In this document: in pieces, positions 37,901 to 49,300 of the stretch | Position numbering within the stretch: the first letter of the stretch is position 1 | Layout: each line of letters opens with the position of its first letter | Source: Phoenix dactylifera | Taxonomy: Eukaryota > Streptophyta > Magnoliopsida > Arecales > Arecaceae | Assembly: GCF_009389715.1 (NCBI RefSeq) | Contig: NW_024068011.1 | Span: forward strand, 238,138 to 302,137 | Reading direction: 5' to 3' | DNA: 64,000 nucleotides | Translations under genes and position numbers: made by a program | Notes under the pieces: generated by a model | Databases searched by the model: none | What the model saw: only the letters and a program-made list of their open reading frames with translations | Told to the model about the DNA's origin: nothing

Positions 37901-39618
37901 AAGATGAAAAAACTGAGGCAGCTAAAAGTTTGGCTTGTTTTCTTCCTGTTTACAGTAAGATATCGTGTGTTGACCCGAATTTGTCAATGTGAACATCAAC
38001 ACACAGCAAATGGAACATGAATTGGACTTCTACAATAAATTATGCCTTATTAAACATCAAGCTCATTTTGACAAGATTTACACAAATGACTCATCTGGAA
38101 AACATGCCCATGAGTAATCACCCAACAAAAACACTAGAACATGCAACTATAGGGAAACCAGAAAAATATTTTTTTTTTCTTTTTGAGAATCACAATTAAC
38201 TCCAGAGGAAGCAAGAACCTTGAAGCCTAAGTTTTCAGGCTTAAATATTTGGAACAATCCAACCTACTTACATATCCAATCCGCTCTCTGACACAGAACA
38301 AATTGAAGAATCCTACTTTCAGTTTCCCTCATGGATAAGACTTTCCGGGGGAAGAGAGAGCTGACGGATCAGATTTTGCTGCTTTTGTGAAGCTATGTGG
38401 AAATTATAGGCCTTCTCTAAAATTTATTTGGTCATAATTCTTAATTGAAAAACCAATATCTTGCTTGACGACTTAAGGATAAGAGTGGATAGTCTCTTAA
38501 ACAGCTTCAATAATCCAAAAAGCTATATTGGTGAGTTGGTAATTGTACACAATATCTTTTGAGTCTTGAAACATCATAGATTCTTACTCTCAGAACAAGG
38601 AGTAATAAATGTTGGGATTGCACTCTATCCAACATTAAGAAAAATGCCTTCTTTGTAGCAATTTGAACAAAGTATTACCTATATCAGAGAAGAGGTCATT
38701 GCCTGGTGCAGTGGTAACAGGCATGGATTGACAAACACAATGCCACATTTTGAGTCGTCAGGCAGCCACTTTGTAAAATACAAAAAAAAAAAAAAAAAAA
38801 AAAAAAACCTAAAGGTCAGGTCTGTCCCCAGTTTGCCCCTCCCAAGACACTGGAATGACGGGACCATAACTGGGTAACGTAACATATTTTCTTTATTACC
38901 CATATCCGACAACCAAAAGGATACGAGTAAGAGATGGTGCTGGCTGAACCGCCATAAATTCCCATCTCAACAAGAGAAACCTAGTTGAAGTTGCCAATTG
39001 CCAGGAAGCGTTTCACATGCAATCAAGCATTTCCTTTAAGGTCATTCAAGGGATGACTTCAACCTAATTCCTACAAAAGAAACCCACAAAAAGAAATATG
39101 GACAAATCACCAAGAACCATGATTAACCATGTAAAAGAACTGGCAAAAGCACCAAGAAATTCCTGCTGGGACGGCATCGTTCTCATTATCCCTGTTTCAT
39201 CCTCCAATTTCCTTTTGAGAAGAGGTTTCATCCTCCAATTTCAAGCACAAGTTCAAGCGCTGATTTCCCAAAGTGGCAAACCACTCAGTGAAGGATCTGT
39301 TACAGTCCTAATATAGTAAAGCTCGAATCATTTTGATCCCTAGCAGCTACTCTTCGCGCAACGATCTACAATCATTAAAGCCACAATCTTTCAATGAAAG
39401 GTAGAAATTCAGGGTAAACTTAGCTGATCGATCTTTAAGTACTAAACGAGATTACAACAGTAAAAAGGAAATGGTAAAGAGTGAAAGGGCAAAGAGGAGG
39501 AATCAAACGGTAGGGCTTTTTTTTGGATGAGTTAAAAACTGACGAAATCATAAGCGAGAAAGAAATAAGAGTAAGGGGAGGAGATCTTACTGGCTTGGAA
39601 GTCTTCGAGGAAACCCAT
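28918..39618 (-). CDS. ING1: ING1-type PHD finger protein, 7 exons
   Basis: Encodes a 227-aa inhibitor-of-growth protein, a nuclear reader of methylated histone H3 Lys4 that works in histone acetyltransferase complexes. Exons on -: 39618-39591, 35755-35684, 30910-30723, 29635-29575, 29453-29354, 29274-29151, 29028-28918; all phases agree. It starts [10 protein letters not shown], as in grass ING1. Residues 10-110 are the coiled ING region ([20 protein letters not shown]). Residues 174-217 are a complete Cys4-His-Cys3 PHD finger: C174, C176, C187, C192, H198, C201, C214, C217. Y173, M184 and W196 sit at the H3K4me3 pocket positions of human ING2. The C-terminus is a short polybasic tail (KRRKGK). 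The exon 4 donor is GTACTT; a longer variant using the GTATCT downstream would break the frame. The gene converges on pTAC3. Confidence 0.93.
29695..30200. mobile_element. GC-rich insertion, copy C of an unrecognised family
   Basis: Lies in ING1 intron 3. Order: GAACCG arm with a tandem GGCCATGAACCGGGAC unit (29760-29810); purine tract (29825-29900); GTCGACTTTCACTTAA; TTCGAACGAAACAGGG (near 29960); a GC-rich core; a CT tract (30066-30110); and a GGTACAGACCCGG arm. The purine tract left and pyrimidine tract right make the ends loosely inverted. Long open frames on both strands here come from biased composition, not genes. Confidence 0.55.
30235..30600. repeat. GGTACC/CCGGT-rich palindromic block
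   Basis: Dense runs of GTACCGGT-like words follow copy C. A perfect hairpin has arms GTACCGGTGCGAA (30417-30429) and its complement (30433-30445) with a 3-base loop. A 72-bp tandem unit starting GGACCATGTGCCGGTCAG occurs at 30477 and 30549. Similar text occurs at 36900-37050 and, decayed, at 33950-34130. Confidence 0.8.
30911..35683. other. ING1 intron 2
   Basis: A 4.8-kb intron, mostly unremarkable AT-rich sequence. It holds the 150-bp tandem repeat listed separately and a decayed GGTACC-type segment near 33950-34130. No nested gene is supported; frames near 32540-32746 and 34632-34890 show no family resemblance. Confidence 0.55.
33310..33572. repeat. 150-bp tandem direct repeat in ING1 intron 2
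   Basis: Units begin CATTGATTGTTCACAAGCTC at 33310 and 33460; the second is truncated near 33572. Differences are few. Confidence 0.9.
36647..37551. mobile_element. MULE-like element with long inverted repeats
   Basis: Lies in ING1 intron 1. About 70 bases at the left (from GAAATTATATCCTAC, 36654) are the inverted match of the right end (to 37547), about 75% identical apart from 11 extra bases on the left. Flanks CCATGAGGC (36638-36646) and CCTTGAGGC (37552-37560) match at 8 of 9 positions, fitting the 9-bp target duplication of Mutator-like elements. No transposase is present. The GC-rich interior (36820-37350) includes a frame of 81 codons (37106-37351) of unknown origin, so capture of a host gene fragment is possible. 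Confidence 0.7.
38691..38890 (+). mobile_element. Au-like SINE
   Basis: Lies in ING1 intron 1. It has an A-box-like TGGTGCAGTGGTAA, a decayed B box (TTTTGAGTCGT), then CAGCCACTTTG and, after an internal run of about 25 A, GTCTGTCCCCAGTTTGCCCC. These words and their order resemble the plant Au SINE. The internal A run is an expansion. No target duplication was identified. Confidence 0.55.
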
Positions 39619-39624
39619 TCTGGT

Positions 39625-39790
39625 TTCTGGATTGGATTTCCTCCTCTTCTTCTTCCCGCCCTAGCTTTGCTCCTGAAAATAATCCGCCGGAAAAAAAAAA
39701 TCCGCCGAAAAATTTCTGGATTTGATTTCCTCCTCTTCTTTTTCCGGCCCTGGCTTTGCACTGAAAAAAAATCGTCGAAAAAAAAACCCG
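39625..39790 (-). repeat. Tandem duplication in the ING1 5' UTR
   Basis: Two units beginning TTCTGGATT at 39625 and 39714, 89 bp apart, share TTTCCTCCTCTTCTT and a GCTTTGC/CCGCCGAAAAA tail. They lie directly upstream of the ING1 ATG on the - strand. Confidence 0.85.
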
Positions 39791-39863
39791 TTCTTTTCTC
39801 CTTACCGCCCGCCTTTCTTTCTCGCCCTTCTTGGTGCCTTGTATAGTGCTAACTAGAACTCGG

Positions 39864-39940
39864 CACGTGCGAACTGCACGTTTCCAGTTGTTAGCGTGCC
39901 TGGCTTTTATCGCCGTCGTGCTAGTGCCGTAGGGCACGTG
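39864..39940. promoter_or_regulatory. Two G-box motifs upstream of ING1
   Basis: CACGTG occurs at 39864-39869 and 39935-39940, about 250-320 bp upstream of the start codon. G-boxes are bound by plant bZIP and bHLH factors; a role here is inferred only from position. Confidence 0.45.
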
Positions 39941-39949
39941 ACAACCAAC

Positions 39950-40985
39950 TTCGGCATCGTATGGGACTATTTCTGAGATATTTTTTTGATTATTGACATA
40001 ATTTGATAAAAATATATTTGCTGTTTCCAAAGGTGCAAACCTTTTGTCCTTTATTCAAATAAAAGCTGAACTAATAGGCCATATTTATTCAAGCTAGAGT
40101 AGTTACCTTGTAGTATTAAAGGTGAGTACGATTTTAAATAGTGTGGTCATTATTTGCCTACAAAAATATTTTAAATTTTATAATAATGACTGTTATAATA
40201 GCATATAATTAAAAAAATAATGAACAATGTTAGCAAAATAACAGCTTAACTTTTTGTTTACTTTTTATTAATTTAAAAATATTATTTTTGATGTATAATT
40301 ATTTTTGGAGAGAAATTTTGATAAAAAATTGAATTTGAAAAAATATTATTTGATTTATAGAAAGATATGGATGAAAATAATAGTCAATATTTGTGTTATA
40401 ATGAATCTTAGTGCTAGACAACAAATTATAGTGCTGGTATTTTTTTTCTCCTATTATTATAAAATAAAGGGTTGCCAAAACCGTTATAATGGCCATAATA
40501 ATATTTATATTACCTACGGTACCAAAGACCTCATGCTATATAATGATATAAATTTGCCAAAAATGATAATTCATTAATATGCTCTCATTTGTTAAATAAT
40601 TAAAGTAGAGGGAAAAAAGGGTTCACATTATTGCATGCATTCACAAGCGAATAAAACATCCACTAGATAATGTCTCTCCACAAACGCTACTTTCAAACAA
40701 TATTTCTTTACAATATTTTTGAAAAATAAAAAAGCACTTGAAACAGAAAAGACAAATTATATTTCAAGTAGAGCTAATCTTAAACCGAGTTGGATGCAGA
40801 AAATATCAAATTTTAAATAAACTCGATATGAAACTCAACTAAAAATAAATATAGTTTAGGCCCGACGCTTGCCCAATGATCAACTCTATTTTCAATGATA
40901 TGGTGCAAGTAGACAAGAACAATTTGCCTAACCATTTTTTCTTGTTTTCTTCGTTATTGCTTGTCCTTGACTTAGTGGATGGTAA
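39950..40985. other. AT-rich intergenic segment
   Basis: AT-rich sequence with no gene. Positions 40180-40480 are mostly A and T with no clear periodicity. Confidence 0.5.
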
Positions 40986-40990
40986 ATTAT

Positions 40991-42330
40991 GTTGACCAAT
41001 AAATTGATTTTAATAATAACAAAATATTCGAGTATATTACTAATGATTATGTGCTCTTAGAGTAGCTAAATTATTTTACAAGGAAGCTAGATGTATTTGA
41101 AGGGTTTAGGAAGCTTAAAAAAGCATTAAAGTCAAAATCTCAAAATTGAAAAAGTATCCGACAAGTTTTGTGGAGTTCTGCGGTGGATGAATCGGCTCCA
41201 AGAGGATAGGAGTCGGCTCCTAGAAGACCACAAGCTTAAACAGTAAAGCAATAAAATTCAAGGTCTTTGAAATCAACCCCAGATATAGAAGAGTTGACGC
41301 TAACATTCCAAGAGTCGACCCTGGCTATAGGAGTCGGTTGGCACAGGTCAGGAGTCAACCCCAATCAAGCAAGAAACGGTCTCAAAAAGCCATAAGGTGA
41401 AAATAGAAAAGGCTAAAAATTTTGGCACTTCAAGAGTTGATCACTATAGATCATAAGTCGACTTCTATAATTTAGGATTTGATCCCAAGGAGTTGACCCC
41501 AGGATGACCATGAGGTGAAGACAAAAGACTGTGATTTTCAGCTTATCAAGAGGAGACCCTCGATGACCAGGAGTCGACCCCTCTGCATATGACAGCTCAA
41601 ACAACTAGTTTTCTAGTGAGCACAGTCCATATTTAATAACCTCCAATAACTATTTTCTGCCCTCCAACGGTTAAAAAAGCTCTTCCAACCATTGTTGAAG
41701 ATATAAATACTTCCACATTCAATTAGAGAGTAAAGAGATTGAAGAGTTCGAAGGAAAAATAAGAAAACAAATGCCCAACATTGATTAACCTTCAACCACC
41801 ATTTCTTGTGCATTAAGAGGATATTTCTATCTGAAGTATGTTGCAAAGAAAGCTTCCCTCCAACAAAACAAACAATGCTTCATTAGTTTTAATTCTACTC
41901 ATTAAGGCGCATTTATTGTATTCATTGTTCTTCGAGTATTTTTTATTATATTTATGGGTGACAAGTTTCAAATATATTGAAACTTGAGGATAGGTTGATC
42001 CATACCTTGAAATGAAGTGTAAAGATTAGAAGTTTCAGCCAGTGGTATACATTTGTATTCATGATTATACGAATAATGGATTGGAAATTTCCAAAAAACC
42101 TTTGAGAAGTGGATGTAGATACTAAGTTTGGCACCAAACCACCATAAATTCTTTGTATTTGTAATATTATTAATTGTGTTGCTTGTTGCATTCATATATT
42201 AGTTAATTAGCTACACATATTTGCTATCTCACAACTCATATATTTTGAAAATTTTATTTTCTGCAATACATAGTTGTAAAAGTTTTTTGAAAATCAAGTT
42301 CACCCCTCCTCGGTTCCTTACCTGGGCAAC
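40991..42330. mobile_element. Solo LTR of a copia-type retrotransposon
   Basis: The left end, TGTTGACCAATAAATTG then TAATAATAACAAAAT, and the right end, AAGTTCACCCCTCCTCGG then GGGCAACA, resemble SIRE/Maximus-type copia LTRs. The interior has repeated AGTCGACCCC-like words (41200-41580) and TATAAATA near 41701. A direct repeat ATTAT flanks GTTG...CAAC (40986-40990 and 42331-42335). No internal genes or second LTR were found, so it is probably a solo LTR. Confidence 0.6.
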
Positions 42331-43392
42331 ATTATAAATAGGAGATAAGAAGTGGATAAACAAATCACACAACTCATCCAGAGCTAAGCATTGTCCAAGT
42401 CCAAGAGGAAACGCATTCGTCAATGTCGAGGGGAGAATGGGGGAAAATTCAAGTCAAAAAACCTTTAATCTTCTTCCTGAACTAGACATTTTACTTCTTA
42501 CCAGCTCCCTCTAATACAATTGTTGTCCATACATTCACATTTGTTAGGTGATGCTTTACTAGCTCCCTCCAATACAATTGCTCCCTATATATTCACGTTT
42601 GTGAGATGAGGCTACTACCTCTATCACAACTAACCCTTTCCTAAAAATGAAATATAAAGTATTTTACCAAGAAACAGCCCTTGGCCTTGCCAAATCACTT
42701 TTTCTTCTCTCAACTTTCCTCTTTTCAGCCATTTCTGTCCTGCCAAGGACATCAAACAGTCAAGAGTTGGGCACTCAAAAAAATCCCTAGAATATGACAC
42801 CAAGATGCATCCAAAGCATGAAATATGCAATTTACAGTAGCAAGATTTCAGACTCACCTTAGCAAAGTCATGCTGCTCACTTCTGAACCACCATAAGGTT
42901 GAAAGGGGGGTGGGTTGTGGAGAATTAGATGTATATACCGTATGATTTGTTCATACAACTGTTACCCTAGATAGAACTCAAAAGTCTATAACCTAGTCTT
43001 GTATACATACAACCTGATGCCCTTAGATCAATATAAAGCCACTATTCATCTTCTCCTCAAGAGCATTTAATTATCACATATAGTTCTCCTTAACATCAGC
43101 ACCAGCTTTGTCTATTAGGAAGAATGCAGAGATCCTCTCTTCCTCCCAAAGAAAAGTTGGGACATAAGGATTTAAAATCAGTTGAGGCTAGATATGTCAC
43201 CTGCATGGCGACTTTGGATTCCCACAATGCTTCTTTCACCTGCAAAATCATCTTTGCTTGTGGTAGACATGCAATTCAGTATACCTCCTATGTTCCCTTC
43301 ATGAGGCAGGAGAGAGCAGAAATCAACAAGCAAAGTTGTGTGTCCAAAATAGGTGCACTCTTCCTTTCAGGCTCATAATTATGTTCTGAAGT

Positions 43393-46300
43393 CTAAAAGA
43401 GACCATCCAGGTTTTGATGGGGTGTTACTTGGAGCATCACCTCATGGTTGCTGGTAGGTGAAGACTTGAACATGCTGTCAACAGTAGGTGAGCTCTTCCA
43501 TTCTAGTTCATATGCATGCAGTGGAGTTGAAAGGAGACCATTCACACTCAGATGAGATGTATCAGGCAGCGCCAAGCAGTTGCTGCTGGAGGAAAAGTTG
43601 AATATCTTTCTACTTTCATAGAAGTTAGTTTGATCAAGAAAATTTGGAGCAGTATACAAGGTTAGGGGCAAATGATCCATCTCACTTTCAGAACCAAAAG
43701 ATAGCCCTGGCTCTTCAATGTCCTCATTCCATCCCAGTAACCGAGTAGTACACTGCTCTTTGACCAGCTCTAAATGCAATTCTTGACCGTGGAGATCACA
43801 TAGCTTTGTTGAAGTTCTTTTGGTATAAGGCACAAGTGATTTCTCAGTGAAGGGGAGATAGGCAGAAAAAGCTCTAGGGATTGGGTAAACGAATTTGGGT
43901 AACATGTATTCAAATTCTGTGCTCCATTCAATAGCTGAGGTTGATCTGTTCTCAGCATGCAGATCTGAGCTTCCCGCTTCATCTAATACCCAATTGGATT
44001 GCTTGTTGCACTGAAACCCTGCTTCAATAGCATGCCAAGTAGGAGAAACCTGAATCTCAGAGTACTCCAGTGGAAAACTGATGCAATCATCTGTTCTCTT
44101 GCATTTATGAGCAAGCAAATCCGTTCTTGAGTGTTTTGTGGAAATAGTTGGAAAAAGGTTTCTTCCTGTTAACTCAAGCACTTCTTCCAAGGGACCATCA
44201 AACTTGGATGCAGCAAGTGACCGGCACCAGTCATTTGATACCTTCTGCACTGACTTTGTGAGTTTCTCATGCTGACATGGCATCAAATTTTTAGGTTAGC
44301 TGACAGTATCTTGAGTCACATGAACTGTTGATAATGCAATCAACCTTAAAGATAATTAAAATTATGAAGCAGACATAAAATAAACCATTCTATAATGAAA
44401 TTGAAACTTCAAAGAGCATACGTCGCTCGATTTTCTCCCAGTGCCCAACCTATGCAGGAATTTGAAAATTGAATCTGATCTGAGAATATATTTTGTCAGA
44501 TGATAATTTCACATATAAGATTGAAAAGGTAGACGAGGTTCCAAAAATATGCCACTAACCTATTTAGTCGTAATTCATCAATTTCCAGAGACAACGCCTG
44601 CAATGCTAACTGAAGTAGTTTACGCCTCTTTTCAGTAAAAATTCCACTGTGCTTGTATTTTCTTCCTAAGATTTTGAAAAATGATAATACTCAATTAGCA
44701 TCTTCACCATGCTTCTAAGGCAAAACAGTCATAAAAAGATTTATTCACACATTATCATGTTTCTATTCAAACTTAAATTGCAACGATGTCGACAGATTAT
44801 TTTCAGAAGAGTCAGTAGTTAATATATCAGGTAAAAAGAACAATGGCTTGCTCTGACCTCAAAAAATTTGTAAAAACTTCAACGATATGGCAGCATTTAT
44901 GCCTACATTTACTAGCGGACATAAAATATTTATAAGTTCACTCTCGGCACATATATTGATAGTCACTTTTTCAAAAAAAAAGGAAAAGAAAAAAGAAGCA
45001 GAATCGATTATCTTCTTCATTTTGGGCACAATTTCATGGAAGCAGCAAAGGCGAGTCTTCTTTGCTTTGGCTCCACTTGTGCAACATAGACTGTGGTTGA
45101 GCTCTACGGTACAGTTCAGCTGCAGCTTTACGTGCATAAGAGGATTCCTGGTCAGCAGTTAATGTGCACAAAAACCAAAACACAACCCTAGGGCATTGGC
45201 TTCTTCACTTTAAAGTTGAATTTATCATTATATTTATTTTTATTGCATGAACCTAAGGTCTCTGGTCGAGTCTGCTTTCAAACAAATACTGGATAACATA
45301 TGTAAAAAATCCAAGTACAATTGGTTTGGTTTTACCATCATCTGCTGCACTAGTATACATTCTTTGCATAACTAGCGAAAATATTAAGGCCCTATCTGGA
45401 CAATCAGCTTTCCGTCAACATTATTTCTGATGGCACGTACGATAGTCACTGTGTGGCAGATATGAAAGAAAAGAGAAGCTGAGAGGAAGCCCACCGATCA
45501 CACTCAGTCCCAATTTTTTTGGATAAATAGAATCCACTGAAAAGATTGAATTTGCTCAACCATCCTCTCCCGGGCCACACACACACAAAAAAAAAAAAAA
45601 GAAATCATGACGGGCGATTGATGGGCTCACATATCCATTAAACTTCTCCAGCCCAACTTGTCTCTAAACAGATAATTCCCCCGTCTGGATATTAAAAAGG
45701 GAGATGGATTTGTCAACATATAAAACAGGCCCTAAGACAAAGGATCCAGCATATAGTCCATGTGATCTGTGACCCTCTCCAAAATACATCATATGGCTTT
45801 CTCCATGACTTGGAACCTATTTAATTTAAGTTCGATCTTTGAATAAGGAGGTTATGATACATGAGGAAGATATAGTTAAATTATATGACATAGTATGATA
45901 ACTGCAATGTGTAACTTTTAACTTCACCAAGCACCAAAGAGCCATGAAACAAATAACTTTTAACTTGCTGGCACAAACACAGACAGATTTAAGAATTGCT
46001 TAGTACATTACCTTTGTTAAAGACAAAGATCTAACTTTCATGCATAATCATGATCATGACCAAATGAGATTATACTCATGGGAAACACCATTCATCATCA
46101 CATCAAATATCAATTAAATCAAAACCATTCATTTTTTTTCTCACCATAGTTCCATGACACCTCTGCAGGTGTGAATATGGACCTTTGAGAAATAGGCATG
46201 ACACTATGAATGGGCAATGAGGATTTGTTCACATCATATTTGCATGTGACTAAGCTATTCAATGCTGCAAAGAGAAAGAGAAACAGTTAACTAGATAAAT

Positions 46301-49300
46301 CTACAAGATGAAAAGGAAAGCTTGGTTAGATCTATAAATGCACCAGAGAAACCACTAGAATAGCTGAATTTAATGCTCACCACAATTTTCAGTAACCATA
46401 GCAGGTGTAAAAGAGGACCTTTCAGCAATAGGCGTGACATTTTGAAGAGGCAAAATGGACTTACTCATATCAGATTTGCATGTGCCTGAGTTATAGAAAT
46501 CTGCAAAAGGGGAAAAGGCACACAATTAAATATATGACCTTCCATGTGCAATTTAATATGCAAGAACTGTTAAATGTTTTCTTTAAATGCAGAATGCCAT
46601 ACTAGGAAAAACAAAAGGAACATCAAATTCCATTTGAAAGGCTAGAAGCCAAAGTAATACATATGTGAACCTACTTGCCACACCATCCCTTTCTTTGGAT
46701 GTCTTCAAATTGATTTCTTGCACAGGAGCTTCATAAGAACAACATTTATGACCAGCTTCTTCATGTAGTTTTTTAAAATACTTGTACTCGGAAGTCTTTG
46801 CACGATCAGCTGCCAACATTTTTTTTAAGTTAAACAGAAAATTCAAGCTATGAATAGATAACTAATCCAATACCCAGAATTATATTGAAAAGAACAACTA
46901 AAGTTCCATTTTAGCATACTATGAAATATCAAATATAGCATAATACTTATTCTCAAATGCAGGCCTTGATGCAACATTAGGGTTGCTCCATCATGACCTA
47001 GGTGTCATGGCTTTGAAACATAGAAATAGCCTCCCTGCATGTGGGGCTAAGGCTGAGTGCCTTTTGGCACCATGCAGGAAGGCTACAAGCCCTTTGGCTG
47101 GTGTCAAAGGGCATAATAACAAGTGGCCAGCATGATGTCTGAAGTGGCATGGTGACGCCTGCCATGGTGCCCCAAAGCAAACAAAGAAGTCTAAACCATG
47201 CTGCGTTGACATGGGCCAGCATCAGTTAATACCTTTTGATAAGCTCTATACAGTACATAGGGATTTGCTCCAGTGCAATCCTCTAAGCCTAAGCTGAAAG
47301 CCCATTTTACATCCTCTTTTAGAGTAAATAGCATAGTTTCCCTTTGTTGACCCACAAACCACTTCTAATTCTTCACACACAAAAGACCATGTCAATTCCT
47401 AGTGGATTATGGATAAACAACAATACTTGGGGACCAATGCAGGGGAATGAATGAAGAACTTTCTATTTAAGAAGCTTTATTATTTTATTTATGGTCATAT
47501 GCAGCATCATAAATCTTTAGATTCTAAAAACATTTGGGTTATAGTTGACAGTGGGGATTCAAGGGATTTAATAAAAAATGGCATCAACTAAGCTATGTCT
47601 GCAAAGTAATTGTCATATAAAATGACCTTTTTTCCCTTGTTTTAAAAACTAGGACAAGAGCAAGCCTGACCAAAAATATTATAATCTCCAAGTTTTTTTA
47701 ATGTTTTATTACACAATAAACAGCCTATAATATTAGAAAGTTGATATATTTGTCTTCATGTGATGGTAAAATTGAGAAAAGAAACGTACTATCAGGTTTA
47801 AGTTGACCAATATTTCCGTTATAATTTGTACGATACTCATATAAGCAAAGGAATATGCTTGTAATATGGGAACGTACAACTTGGAGACCGAGTTGTTTCC
47901 GTCTTTACTGAACATGCACTCTTTTCACAACTTAGTTCTTGAACACTAAGAGAATCTGCAAACTTCACCTTTTTCCTTCTGCTCATACCTTTTAGCAAAC
48001 AGTCCCTTTCAATTAGATGAAACACAGGTTGAGAAATAATAATATATGCAATATAACAGCAATCAAAACCAAGATCTTGACCTCCTATCTCATAATATTC
48101 TGTTTATCAATAAATATGCAAGTAAAAGTTTATTCAACAGTTAATGGTCCAGCAATTTTAACTGCAAAGTTTATCGCTGATACTATCATTTTTCAACATG
48201 TTCATGTAATTGAATAGAGCATTGCGGAACAGGGTAGAAAGAATGAATTTCTCATTTGACAGTTTCCTGAATGTAATTTAATGCACTACCTGATATAAGC
48301 AGTTGGATTCTTACATGTCAATTGCATATCTAATCCTGTCGCACTCTTTAAACAACATATTAGATCTTGTTACAACATATTTCTTGTTCAATGTGTGATG
48401 AAGAAGGTAAAAAGTAGCAGGGAGGTTGTTTTTTTACTTTAAGTTTTGTCCATGCGGACAAAAGGCACATTAATCTTCAGATTAGTTAGCTGGCTGTTTA
48501 ATGGAAGGAAGAAATGTATCATGAGCATATATGAACAAGTACAGAAAATAAAAAGTAGAAATTTTAAATCACGTCATATGCATACCACATAGGTTGGTCA
48601 AATCTTCTGCTGGAGCAAAACAAGGAAAGATTGACATGATATTTTGAAATGTTGTTGGCATATAAAGATCTTATACGTGGTGAATGCAAAGAGGTAGCCA
48701 TAGATCGGAATAATTTGTGAATATGGATTTGTAAACCTCATCACATGTAGTTGGACAAGGTTTGATGGCTATGGTTGCACTTACAGAGACTAAAGTAGGG
48801 ATAACATAGAAGCCATGATGAAACAAAACAGAGAACTATAGCAAGGATAAACAATGAAGGCTTTCTGACCGCATGCAAACTAATAGCTAGAAAAATAAGT
48901 TACTTGCAAAAGATACTAAATACTAATTTTTTTTAAAAAAATAGAAGAATAAATCAATGAATGGATGAATTGCATGTATGTTTGTGAATGCATGTGTGCA
49001 TATGTCTTAGAGCAAAGTCTAGCACCTTTCAACCCTCTTCTCTTCCTCCTCCTATTCTTCCTGCTTCAGCGCAGCACCTCCCATCTTTTTTCCTTCCCTC
49101 TTCACCAATCTTTTTCAGTGGCCTCTCTCCTTTAGCACTAATATAACTAAAAAAATTGAGTAGCTTTGGCATTTGGTGGTCGCATAGTGTGAGGGTTACA
49201 GGACAGCCCACCTTAAAAGATGAACAAGAAAGAAACTAAAAATTGGCCAGGACATAAGCCCCATAGTTTCAGAACATACTTATTAAAGAATTAAGTGTTG

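Noticed and set aside
43124..43378. 84-codon frame on +
   Set aside because: It lies opposite the probable 3' UTR of the minus-strand gene ending at 43393, with no support of its own.
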